Assembly (NCBI GenBank): GCA_011524425.1
Contig: WTKI01000411.1
Coordinates: forward strand, 1-7,445
DNA: 7,445 nt
Direction: 5' to 3'
Source of the DNA: Altererythrobacter sp.
GTDB lineage: Bacteria; Pseudomonadota; Alphaproteobacteria; Sphingomonadales; Sphingomonadaceae
Both the position numbers and the translations under genes were made by a program. Below are positions 1-6,412 of the stretch, piece after piece (position 1 is the first letter of the stretch; the number at the start of each line of letters is the position of its first letter). The notes beneath the pieces are model-generated. The model made no database searches. It saw only the letters and a program-made list of their open reading frames with translations, and had not been told where the DNA came from.

Positions 1-161
1 GAAAAACGATCAACCCCTGCTGATTCGACAACAAGACAAACAGGGGAATGGCCGGGCGCCGCTTGCGCGAAGTTTGCAGCGATCCGGTCCCACGGCATGT
101 CTCTTTGCAAATGCACATGCCCGTCAATTGCGAGTGGCATGGGGCGGGAAGATGATGACAT
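1..161 (-). CDS. Partial CDS, putative metal-dependent hydrolase N-terminus (3' part beyond left edge)
   Basis: An open frame on the minus strand begins at ATG 161-159 and runs off the window, giving about 53 codons without a stop. The protein starts M-S-S-S-S-R-P-M-P-L and then shows A-I-D-G-H-V-H-L (residues about 11-18). This His-x-His after a hydrophobic strand is the usual first metal-binding motif of amidohydrolase/TatD/PHP-type hydrolases. It follows the degenerate glycosyltransferase in the same direction with a gap of about 50 bases, so it is probably the third gene of the leftward unit. An in-frame GTG at 191-189 is an alternative start; neither has a clear Shine-Dalgarno sequence. 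Only the HxH motif supports the function, so the family is uncertain, and the protein could equally be an uncharacterised polysaccharide-locus protein. Confidence is moderate for a real gene and low for its activity. Confidence 0.5.
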   Translation of the reverse strand, partial: MSSSSRPMPLAIDGHVHLQRDMPWDRIAANFAQAAPGHSPVCLVVESAGVDRF

Positions 162-210
162 TGGTTCTGTTGTGTTAGGCGTGTCAGGCACGGCAGCTAT
201 TGGGCCAGGA

Positions 211-1266
211 TCACTTCACCCGTTTGATCGGATGAATGTTTTCAGTTGCTGCACCTTCGGGCGCTTCGACAGAGTCACTGTGACTTGGCTCGCCAGCAGG
301 CGCTTCATCGCCAGCGTCATCAACCCGAGAAACGGATCGCACATGATAAGTTGAAAACTTGCGTGCGCGTGTGAACATGACGATTTCCGCAATCAGACCT
401 ACCACTGCGATCTGCAGTCCGAGCACGATCGAGAGCACGACTAAGAGTAGCAGCGGACGATCAGCCATCGGCACTGAGTAGAATGTGCGCTGGATGACCA
501 TATAGATGCCAAGCAGGATACCCGCTGCGATAAAGGTCGCACCAATCGAGCCAAAGAAGCGGAACGGTTTCTGCATAAACCGCATCAGGAAGCCCATGGA
601 TATAAGATCCAGCAGTGCTCCTAAATAGTCTGTCGGCGCATGATAGCGGAACTTGCGGTCCATTTCGGACTGGGGCAGCATCATCAGCTTAACACTGTAC
701 CCGGCTCGCTCAGCAATCAGCGGAAGGAAGCGGTGTTGCTCATCCTGCAGGTTGAGCTCCGGCAAAATGTTCGTGCGCAGCAAACGCACCGCGCAGCCCG
801 GGTCACGATAAGGCGATCCGGCAAGCGATGCGCACCGATCAAAGAACCAGCCGCGAAGACGGTTCATAGGAGTGTCCTTGCTCCGATCGCGCGCCGCGGT
901 GACGATATCAGCACCGCTTTCATCTTCGAACAGCTTGCCGATATGACCAGGCTCAAGCTGGAAGTAAGCCGGCAAGATAAGGATCTGCTCGCCGCGGGCC
1001 CGGCGCGCGCCTTGCATCAGGCAAGCAGCCTCTCCGAACTGCGAAGGCATACGCAGGACCAGATCAGGCTGGTTGTCTTTGTCTACCTGCGAAAGGCTTT
1101 CTTCAAAAGCCACATGCGCGCCATCGACAACGAAGATAAGCTCATAGCTTTCTGCATGGTCTTTTACCGCATCGCGATAGGCATCAATGAGGCGCGGTAC
1201 GTCATCGAAGCGTCCACACACCGGAATGATTACCGAGACATCTAAAGGCATATTTGCATCAACCAT
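211..1266 (-). CDS. Family 2 glycosyltransferase-like membrane protein with degenerate active site
   Basis: The 351-residue product has the layout of polyprenyl-phosphate glycosyltransferases of the DPM1/GtrB/ArnC type: a GT-A domain (about 8-230) and two C-terminal membrane helices (about 237-260 and 271-298), then a charged, low-complexity tail of about 50 residues. S-V-I-I-P-V (11-16) is the first strand, and R-D-P-G-C-A-V-R (154-161) and H-R-F-L-P (178-182) match conserved family blocks. The usual V-D-D-G-S reads V-V-D-G-A (46-50), and the metal-binding D-G-D-L-Q block is replaced by L-P-A-Y-F-Q-L-E-P (98-106). Normal sugar transfer is therefore doubtful. It may be a partner or regulator of the intact enzyme encoded just upstream. 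The start ATG 1266-1264 overlaps that gene's stop by 8 bases (ATGGTTGA), suggesting translational coupling, with AGG a few bases upstream. ATG 1251-1249 is possible but has no ribosome site. A longer frame to 1338 would lie deep inside the upstream gene and add residues before the first strand, so I rejected it. Confidence 0.85.
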   Translation of the reverse strand: MVDANMPLDVSVIIPVCGRFDDVPRLIDAYRDAVKDHAESYELIFVVDGAHVAFEESLSQVDKDNQPDLVLRMPSQFGEAACLMQGARRARGEQILILPAYFQLEPGHIGKLFEDESGADIVTAARDRSKDTPMNRLRGWFFDRCASLAGSPYRDPGCAVRLLRTNILPELNLQDEQHRFLPLIAERAGYSVKLMMLPQSEMDRKFRYHAPTDYLGALLDLISMGFLMRFMQKPFRFFGSIGATFIAAGILLGIYMVIQRTFYSVPMADRPLLLLVVLSIVLGLQIAVVGLIAEIVMFTRARKFSTYHVRSVSRVDDAGDEAPAGEPSHSDSVEAPEGAATENIHPIKRVK

Positions 1267-2227
1267 GTTCAGCCTGATCCACCAATTGTTCCAAGGCGTC
1301 ACGATTGCCGGAAGGCAAGCCAGCAGCGAGACGCGCATACCGTGCTACGCTGGGTTCGATCTGCGCAAACAAAGCGCCCAACAGACCCCAAGCGAGAATA
1401 AAGATAGAGAATGAGAAAAATACAAACGCGCATGCAGCCTCAATCACGGAAACGGTGCCGTCTGTAAAATAGGCGAAGGCGAGAACACCGAAAGCTGGCA
1501 GCAGACCAAACAGCAGCGGCCATTGGATCCACTGCAAAGGGTGGCGTGCATAGCTCAGCAAAGCACGGATTGAGATAATATCGAAAAACACCTTCTGGAT
1601 GCGCGAAAACCCGTATTTGGAAACTCCAAACTGACGCGCGCGATGGTTGACTTCAATTTCCGCCAGCTTTGCGCCAGCCAGACTGCACAGGGCAGGAATG
1701 AAGCGGTGCATCTCTCCATAGAGCGGAATGCCTTTGATGAGCGGCGCCTTGTATGCTTTCAAAGAGCACCCGCTGTCTTGCACTTGCACGCCAAGAATGC
1801 GGCCCATCATGCGGTTCGCGACTTTTGAAATGAAAACGCGCGCTCCGCCGTCGCGACGCTTCTTGCGCCATCCAACCGCGATATCGCTTCCTTGATCGAT
1901 CAAGGCGAGCAAGCGAGGGATGTCGCGTGGATCGTTCTGCAAGTCGCCATCCATTGTGACAACCACTTCGCCGCTTGCCAGTTCGACGCCTGCTGCCATG
2001 GCAGCGGTCTGGCCAAAATTGCCGTCCAGCTCCACGACTTTGATCATCGGCATTTCCAGCATCATGCGGCGTGCTTCGGACAAAGTCGCATCGCTGCTTC
2101 CATCGTCAACCAGCACGACTTCAATACCTGGCAGGTCCGCGCAGTGCGCCGCGATGTCGCGGCACAGCAGCTCGACATTGTCTTCCTCATTATACAAAGG
2201 AACAACGATCGATACGGACTTGATCAC
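1259..2227 (-). CDS. Polyprenyl-phosphate glycosyltransferase, family 2 (GtrB/ArnC/DPM1-like)
   Basis: Enzymes of this type transfer a sugar from a nucleotide donor to undecaprenyl phosphate at the cytoplasmic side of the inner membrane. Counting from GTG 2227, the product is 322 residues. Motifs are intact: V-S-I-V-V-P-L-Y-N-E-E (about 5-15), V-D-D-G-S-S-D (40-46), the metal site M-D-G-D-L-Q-N-D-P (92-100), Q-D-S-G-C-S-L-K (150-157), H-R-F-I-P (174-178) and R-A-R-Q-F-G-V-S-K-Y-G (196-206). Two membrane helices lie at about 233-254 and 261-290. The sugar and exact acceptor cannot be read. It is the first gene of the leftward unit and overlaps the next gene by 8 bases. Start: TTG 2245-2243 is the longest frame but lacks a ribosome site. 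GTG 2227-2225 has a GGGGG run 11 bases upstream and is slightly preferred; both give a normal N-terminus. Family call is firm, start uncertain. Confidence 0.92.
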   Translation of the reverse strand: MIKSVSIVVPLYNEEDNVELLCRDIAAHCADLPGIEVVLVDDGSSDATLSEARRMMLEMPMIKVVELDGNFGQTAAMAAGVELASGEVVVTMDGDLQNDPRDIPRLLALIDQGSDIAVGWRKKRRDGGARVFISKVANRMMGRILGVQVQDSGCSLKAYKAPLIKGIPLYGEMHRFIPALCSLAGAKLAEIEVNHRARQFGVSKYGFSRIQKVFFDIISIRALLSYARHPLQWIQWPLLFGLLPAFGVLAFAYFTDGTVSVIEAACAFVFFSFSIFILAWGLLGALFAQIEPSVARYARLAAGLPSGNRDALEQLVDQAEHG

Positions 2228-2364
2228 GGTTTGGATTGCCCCCAAAAAACGCTAAGATTTACAACTTGCTCGTCCCAGCACGTGACAAAGCAAGATTTAA
2301 AATCACTATGACAACACTTTTACCGTAAGTCCCTTTCAGAATCGACAACATAGTAGTGACATAA
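2228..2364. promoter_or_regulatory. Divergent intergenic region, presumed promoters for both units
   Basis: This is the only non-coding stretch separating head-to-head genes, so both transcription units probably start here. It is noticeably AT-richer than its surroundings. A GTGACA box (2282-2287) resembles a -35 element on the plus strand, but no well-spaced -10 follows. On the minus strand, TTGTCA (complement of 2282-2287) is followed at long spacing by TGTAAA (complement of 2259-2264), which is also weak. Neither promoter is convincing. There is an imperfect inverted repeat, TCACTATG (2303-2310) against CATAGTAGTGA (2349-2359), and GACAACA occurs twice (2310-2316 and 2344-2350). No clear Shine-Dalgarno precedes the ATG at 2365. 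The regulatory role is inferred from position. Confidence 0.5.
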
Positions 2365-4038
2365 ATGGACGCGAACCAGTTTGAGACAAAGCCGCAAGCA
2401 CGGCTTAACAAAATACTGGGTATCAAGCTCGACCTGACGACATGGTTGGTTCTGTGCCTGGTATCTATCGCTGCTGTTTTGCGGCTGGTCGGTTTGTCGA
2501 CCCGGGAAGTCCATCCTGATGAATGGTATCATGTTCTGGCAGGCGCCAGCTGGGCTGAAGGCCAAGGCTTCACCTTCATCCGGGGGATATACGATAGAGC
2601 CTGGCCCTACACGCTTAGTGTGGGGCTTGCGGATCTATGGCTTGGGCTCGAAGGCTTTGTTGCGGGTCGGTTCCCGGCTCTTGTGTCTGGCATTTTGTGC
2701 GTTTGGTTGATCTATGTCTTAGGCAAACGCGCTGCTTCTCCGGCGGTAGGATTGATCGCAGCAGCGCTGCTGACCGTAGACCACATGGGCATTGAGTGGA
2801 GCCAATCGGCACGATTCTACACCATGCAGACTGCCTGCATATTAGCGCTCGCCTGTTTGTTTGCCGGACCTAGTTTTGGCGCCCCGCGCGCGTCGCCTGT
2901 GAAAACGGCAGTGGCTTTGGCAGCTGCTCTCGCCATCGCGCTTTTGGCGCTGATGCTGCAGGTTATCTCGATCCTAGGGATTGCAGGGCTCGTTCTGTTC
3001 CTGGTCACGAGGACACCCTATTTTTCATGGGAGTTCGTCACGACCCCATCGCGCGAGCGGACCGTCATAGGAATTCTTGTTATCGTCGGAGCTGCAATAG
3101 GAGCTGTTGGCTTTGCAATGATGTGGCCAGAGCTGAGAACCACTCAGGCCTGGGCTGCACAAGATGCGAACAATTTTCTTTACTACGATGACTACCTGCG
3201 AGCCATGTACGGAGTGCTGTGGCCTCTCACGCCTTTGGCAATCCTGATGGGCCTATCGCATTCACGCAAAGCAGTGTTCATCGCGCTTAGTGTCATTGTT
3301 CCTGTCCTGCTGGTCCAATCGCTGGGCGGAATGAAGGCACCTCGTTACATAATGCAGGCTGTGCCCTTTATTATCCTGTTGTGGGCGGTGGGCCTGCGCA
3401 GCGGTTTCCTTTGGCTTGCCGGTATGATCCGCGACCGTATCCCTTTCGGCGATGTGGGCCCGGGCCACTGGGTTTCAAATACTTTGGCGCTGGGAGTTCT
3501 GGCTTTCGCTCTTTCCGGCAATTTGTCCTTCAGAACTTCAGCGCAGTGGACCATAAAAGATGGCATCGCGACCTATGCCGGTCAGCCGGTTTTAACAGGT
3601 GATCCGGTCGCCCCGGCCATTCAGTCCGCTTCGCGCGAAGTCGCCGGCAAGCTTCGCAGCGATGGCACCATGCTGATGGCATCTGATCCCTGGTTCCAAG
3701 CCTATTATGGCAACACGGCGCACTTTGCGCTGATCAATCCCCGTAATGACGATGATGTGCCGCTAAACTATGAGCGCAAGACCGGGCTTGTTCGTATTGG
3801 CAATGCGCAAGAACTGGCTATCGCCATGGCTTGTGTTCCCAAAGCGGATATTCTCGTTCTGAATAAAAAGGTTGGCACGTTCTACCTTCCGCCAGAAACC
3901 ATGGCGGTCATCGAACAAAACGCGACGCCGGTGGATATGGAAAACAAGGTTTTCAGCCTTTACCAATGGGACCGCCCTGAAGACCAAGCGGATCAAGACT
4001 GCTCTGTTGTAAACGAGGAATTAGCAAAGCAGGTCTAA
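2365..4038 (+). CDS. Family 39-like (PMT/ArnT-type) membrane glycosyltransferase
   Basis: The 557-residue product is a multi-pass protein with about 11 likely membrane helices (for example about 26-44, 103-120, 125-140, 153-170, 180-216, 233-254, 283-298, 302-320, 328-348, 370-388), then a soluble C-terminal domain (about 390-557) probably in the periplasm. H-P-D-E-W-Y-H (50-56) just after the first helix matches the acidic pair in the first periplasmic loop of GT39/GT-C enzymes. S-A-R-F-Y-T-M (148-154) and A-P-R-Y-I-M (325-330) match other recurring blocks. Enzymes of this class take a sugar from a polyprenyl-phosphate carrier and place it on a lipid, protein or glycan outside the membrane. 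The divergent polyprenyl-phosphate glycosyltransferase is an obvious donor maker (inference). ATG 2365 directly follows an in-frame TAA, so it is the first possible start, but there is no evident ribosome site. Acceptor unknown; GT83 or another GT-C family remains possible. Confidence 0.85.
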   Translation: MDANQFETKPQARLNKILGIKLDLTTWLVLCLVSIAAVLRLVGLSTREVHPDEWYHVLAGASWAEGQGFTFIRGIYDRAWPYTLSVGLADLWLGLEGFVAGRFPALVSGILCVWLIYVLGKRAASPAVGLIAAALLTVDHMGIEWSQSARFYTMQTACILALACLFAGPSFGAPRASPVKTAVALAAALAIALLALMLQVISILGIAGLVLFLVTRTPYFSWEFVTTPSRERTVIGILVIVGAAIGAVGFAMMWPELRTTQAWAAQDANNFLYYDDYLRAMYGVLWPLTPLAILMGLSHSRKAVFIALSVIVPVLLVQSLGGMKAPRYIMQAVPFIILLWAVGLRSGFLWLAGMIRDRIPFGDVGPGHWVSNTLALGVLAFALSGNLSFRTSAQWTIKDGIATYAGQPVLTGDPVAPAIQSASREVAGKLRSDGTMLMASDPWFQAYYGNTAHFALINPRNDDDVPLNYERKTGLVRIGNAQELAIAMACVPKADILVLNKKVGTFYLPPETMAVIEQNATPVDMENKVFSLYQWDRPEDQADQDCSVVNEELAKQV

Positions 4039-4083
4039 AGCCAATGACAGTCCAAAAGACAAAATCGGTCAAGGGTCTGTCAA

Positions 4084-4791
4084 TTGCCGGATACAGTAAC
4101 TGCCTCTGAAGATTACGCACTTCGCTTTTCAGGCGATGCAGGCGCCTATTTGCTTTCAGTTCAGGCGCAATCGATCGCTGCGATGGTCGATGTGTATCCT
4201 GCAATTGGTGCAGGGGCCAAAATCTTGGACCATGCTGGCACGCACGGACAGCTTGCCGAATTGCTGGAACAGCGCGGCTATCTAAGGACCGTCAGCGCAT
4301 CCAAGATCGACCTTGTCGATCGAAGCCAAGCCCATTCGCCAAAGATTGTAGGCAAGCTGGATGCTATGCCAGTGGCCGACAAGAGCTTTGATGCTGTGGT
4401 AACAGTGCGTCTGCTTGCTCATGTCGATGACTTGGATTCGGCAGTTCGCGAAATGTGCCGCCTCGCGCAAAAGACAGTGATCGTGGACTATCCTTCGATG
4501 CGAAGCATCAACTTCTTTTCGCGCTGGCTGTTCAAATACAAGAAGAGAATTGAACGCGATACGAGGCAGTTTGTGAGTGTGTCAGACCGCCATTTAGAGC
4601 GAATCTTTGCAGAGCAAGGATTCAAATTGGTTGCGCGCCACCAGCAGTTTTTCATCCCGATGGCGTTGCACAGAGCCTTGGGGGACTCAAAGGTCTTACG
4701 TTTCGTTGAACGCACCGCCCGTGCAATAGGAATCACTAGATTGATTGGAAATCCTGTCGTAGCGCGATTCGACAGACTAACTATCGAGTAA
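4084..4791 (+). CDS. Class I SAM-dependent methyltransferase-like protein
   Basis: The 235-residue product has the order of a methyltransferase-11-type domain. Motif I is I-L-D-H-A-G-T-H-G-Q-L (47-57), followed by D-A-M-P-V-A-D-K-S-F-D-A-V-V-T (93-107, the motif II/III block), R-L-L-A-H-V-D-D (109-116) and the strand V-I-V-D-Y-P (132-137). Motif I departs from the usual D-x-G-x-G-x-G: the first glycine is Ala and the second key position Thr, so SAM binding may be altered. The substrate is unknown; a role in modifying the glycan or lipid is inferred from the neighbours. The start is TTG 4084, with AAGGG eight bases upstream. An in-frame stop at 4045-4047 excludes a much earlier start. A 21-codon frame from ATG 4044 overlaps in another register. 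The gene lies 45 bases after the GT39-like gene and 4 bases before the epimerase start, consistent with one operon. Confidence 0.78.
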   Translation: MPDTVTASEDYALRFSGDAGAYLLSVQAQSIAAMVDVYPAIGAGAKILDHAGTHGQLAELLEQRGYLRTVSASKIDLVDRSQAHSPKIVGKLDAMPVADKSFDAVVTVRLLAHVDDLDSAVREMCRLAQKTVIVDYPSMRSINFFSRWLFKYKKRIERDTRQFVSVSDRHLERIFAEQGFKLVARHQQFFIPMALHRALGDSKVLRFVERTARAIGITRLIGNPVVARFDRLTIE

Positions 4792-4795
4792 TTTG

Positions 4796-5776
4796 ATGCG
4801 CATTGGTGTTACGGGCGGCACAGGCTTCACAGGTGGAGCTCTGGTCCGACAGCTGTTGGATGATGGGTATGAGGTGATCTGCCTTGCTCGCGATGCGCAG
4901 CGATTGCCGGAAGCGGCGCGCGCCTCTGCTGTTATCGGCACTACTGATCAGCCCGGAATAGCTGAGCGCTTTGTTGAAGGCGTTGATTGCGTAATCCATG
5001 TCGCCGCGATGTTTCGTGATGTCGGCACGACTGACGCGTTTGAGCGGGTCAATGTCGGCATGACGAAGGTTTTGCTCGATGCTGCTGAGGCGGCAGGAGT
5101 AAAGCGGTTTGTCTATATTTCTACGATGGGCGTGCATGGCAGCGTTCCTAAAGTGCCGTCCGATGAAAACGCGCCGTTTTCTCCGCAAGACGATTATCAA
5201 CGTACCAAGCTCAAAGCAGAAAAAATGTGCAGGGCGCGCGGAGAGCAAGGCGGGATTGAAGTCGCGATTGTTCGGCCATGCGCGATCTATGGGCCGGGCG
5301 ACACGCGGATGTTGAAGATGTTCAAGATGATCCGGTCTGGAACCTTCTTTATCGCTGGCAAGTTCGATGCCTATTTTCACCCGGTCTATATCGACGACCT
5401 GATCCAAGGCATTACTTTGGCGGCGACAAAGCCGGAAGCCAAAGGCGAAACATTCGTAATCGGCGGGGCTAAATATTACAAATTGCGTAATTATGTTGAT
5501 ACCGCAGCCGACATGCTGGGCGTACGCCATCCTTGGCTGAAATTACCATGGCAGCCGATGATGGCTCTGGCATGGACGTTTGAGCAGCTCGGCTTGATCT
5601 TCAATTTCACTCCGCCGATCTACCGTCGCCGGCTGAAATTCTTCAAACATGACAGGGCCTTCGATATTTCCAAAGCTCGGCGGTTGCTTGGCTATGAACC
5701 TCAAATCGACATAGAAGAAGGCTTCAAGCGCACCATTGCCTGGTATCGCGCGGAAAATTTACTTCCTCCTACCTAA
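4796..5776 (+). CDS. NAD(P)-dependent epimerase/dehydratase-type extended SDR
   Basis: The 326-residue product is an extended short-chain dehydrogenase. T-G-G-T-G-F-T-G (6-13) is the TGxxGxxG dinucleotide-binding turn. H-V-A-A (68-71) is the second conserved block. Y-I-S-T (107-110) supplies the Ser/Thr, and Y134-x-x-x-K138 is the catalytic pair. R-P-C-A-I-Y-G-P-G (160-168) and H-P-V-Y-I-D-D (near 195-202) are typical of sugar-nucleotide epimerases, dehydratases, reductases and 3-beta-hydroxysteroid-type enzymes. The C-terminal block with F-D-I-S-K-A-R-R-L-L-G-Y-E-P is standard for the family. It probably acts on a nucleotide sugar or lipid intermediate for this locus; the substrate cannot be assigned. 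I take ATG 4796 as the start, with GAG seven bases upstream, instead of the adjoining TTG 4793. It begins 4 bases after the methyltransferase stop, so translation is probably coupled. Confidence 0.88.
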   Translation: MRIGVTGGTGFTGGALVRQLLDDGYEVICLARDAQRLPEAARASAVIGTTDQPGIAERFVEGVDCVIHVAAMFRDVGTTDAFERVNVGMTKVLLDAAEAAGVKRFVYISTMGVHGSVPKVPSDENAPFSPQDDYQRTKLKAEKMCRARGEQGGIEVAIVRPCAIYGPGDTRMLKMFKMIRSGTFFIAGKFDAYFHPVYIDDLIQGITLAATKPEAKGETFVIGGAKYYKLRNYVDTAADMLGVRHPWLKLPWQPMMALAWTFEQLGLIFNFTPPIYRRRLKFFKHDRAFDISKARRLLGYEPQIDIEEGFKRTIAWYRAENLLPPT

Positions 5777-5845
5777 CATGGCCCGCTCTGCGACACTGTG
5801 GACAAGCGGCTTTCGCAAACCTCTGTTTTGCTTAGATAGGTTGTC

Positions 5846-6382
5846 ATGAGCGAGCGCAAAAAATCGGCTTGGACAGGCATAGCGAGGGTTTTGATGCCCT
5901 CTTTTGTCGTGTCCTTGTATTACTTCTTGAAATTCAAGGCAAAAATCAGCCCGAAAGCTGAAGTCGAGATGTCCGACAAGCTGCAATTGGGTCATGATTG
6001 CCATGTTGGCAGCTTTGCCAAGATCAAAGCGACCGACGGTGTGCTGAAGATTGGCAATCGCGGACGCATTGCAGTGGGGGCTTTTATCGATGGCGGCAAA
6101 GGTTCGACTATCGGCGACAATTTCATCGCGGGCCCGCACGTTCATATTGTTGCAGCTAATTACAGCTATGCAAAAAAGGGTGTGCATTTAGAGGACATGG
6201 AAGTGGTCTCTAAAGGCATCACTATCGGCGATCATGTGTGGCTTGGGGCAGGCGTTACTGTCACAGATGGCGCTGAGATCGGTGACAACACTATCGTCGT
6301 TGCAAACTCGCTTGTGACGCGCAAATTTCCGCCGGACGTTGTCTTGCAGGGCAATCCGGCAAAGATCATCGCTCGCCGCTGA
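5846..6382 (+). CDS. Left-handed beta-helix (hexapeptide repeat) acyltransferase
   Basis: The 178-residue product is built of imperfect hexapeptide repeats ([LIV]-G-x-x-x-x), for example around I-G-N-R-G-R-I-A-V-G (69-78), I-G-D-N-F-I-A-G (89-96), I-G-D-H-V-W-L-G-A-G (127-136) and I-G-D-N-T-I-V (145-151). It ends G-N-P-A-K-I-I (169-175), the usual close of the xenobiotic/WbbJ-type acyltransferases that use acetyl-CoA or acyl-ACP. The N-terminal part (about 10-31) is hydrophobic with basic residues and could touch the membrane. The loop that normally carries the catalytic histidine (A-N-H) reads A-A-N-Y-S-Y (103-108); H98 and H100 lie just before it. ATG 5846 has AGG five bases upstream, a good ribosome site. 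The preceding gap is 69 bases, the longest between neighbours in this unit. The next gene encodes an acyl carrier protein, which suggests an ACP-bound acyl donor (inference). Confidence 0.87.
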   Translation: MSERKKSAWTGIARVLMPSFVVSLYYFLKFKAKISPKAEVEMSDKLQLGHDCHVGSFAKIKATDGVLKIGNRGRIAVGAFIDGGKGSTIGDNFIAGPHVHIVAANYSYAKKGVHLEDMEVVSKGITIGDHVWLGAGVTVTDGAEIGDNTIVVANSLVTRKFPPDVVLQGNPAKIIARR

Positions 6383-6402
6383 TTGGCGGTCAGAGCTCTA
6401 AC

Positions 6403-6407
6403 GGAGG
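6403..6407 (+). promoter_or_regulatory. Strong ribosome-binding site fixing the ACP start
   Basis: GGAGG lies five bases before GTG 6413. It favours that codon over TTG 6383, which directly abuts the previous stop (TGATTG) and has no ribosome site of its own. Confidence 0.75.
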
Positions 6408-6412
6408 CAGAA

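Noticed and set aside
97..354. An 85-codon plus-strand open frame at the left end
   Set aside because: It overlaps the end of the GT2-like gene and the start of the DGHVH frame on the minus strand. It has no recognisable feature.
640..1245. A 201-codon plus-strand open frame opposite the degenerate glycosyltransferase
   Set aside because: The minus strand encodes a recognisable GT2 fold with membrane helices and overlaps its partner gene. The plus-strand product has no motifs and no ribosome site context.
1267..1338. Longer N-terminus for the degenerate GT2 starting at 1338
   Set aside because: It would sit wholly inside the intact GT2 gene and add 24 residues before the first conserved strand. 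The 8-base overlap start at 1266 is more natural.
2279..2284. CACGTG palindrome in the divergent region as a regulator site
   Set aside because: A single 6-base palindrome is expected by chance, and no bacterial regulator can be assigned from it.
1892..2311. Overlapping plus-strand open frames of 111 and 139 codons opposite the intact GT2
   Set aside because: Both are antisense to strongly conserved motifs (VDDGSSD, MDGDLQNDP) and have His/Gln- or Ser/Thr-rich composition typical of shadow frames.
4781..5530. A 249-codon open frame on the minus strand opposite the epimerase gene
   Set aside because: It lies antisense to a gene with clear TGxxGxxG and YxxxK motifs. Its translation is rich in Arg, His and Ser with no recognisable domain, as expected of a shadow frame.
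5799..5845. Internal promoter or attenuator before the acyltransferase (TGGACA box; GCAAAC-CTCT-GTTTTGC hairpin at 5815-5831)
   Set aside because: No -10 element at proper spacing follows the TGGACA box. The hairpin is short, AT-rich and contains a bulge, and no U-run follows it.
6383..6412. TTG 6383 as the ACP start
   Set aside because: It abuts the previous stop without a ribosome site, whereas GTG 6413 has GGAGG at five bases.
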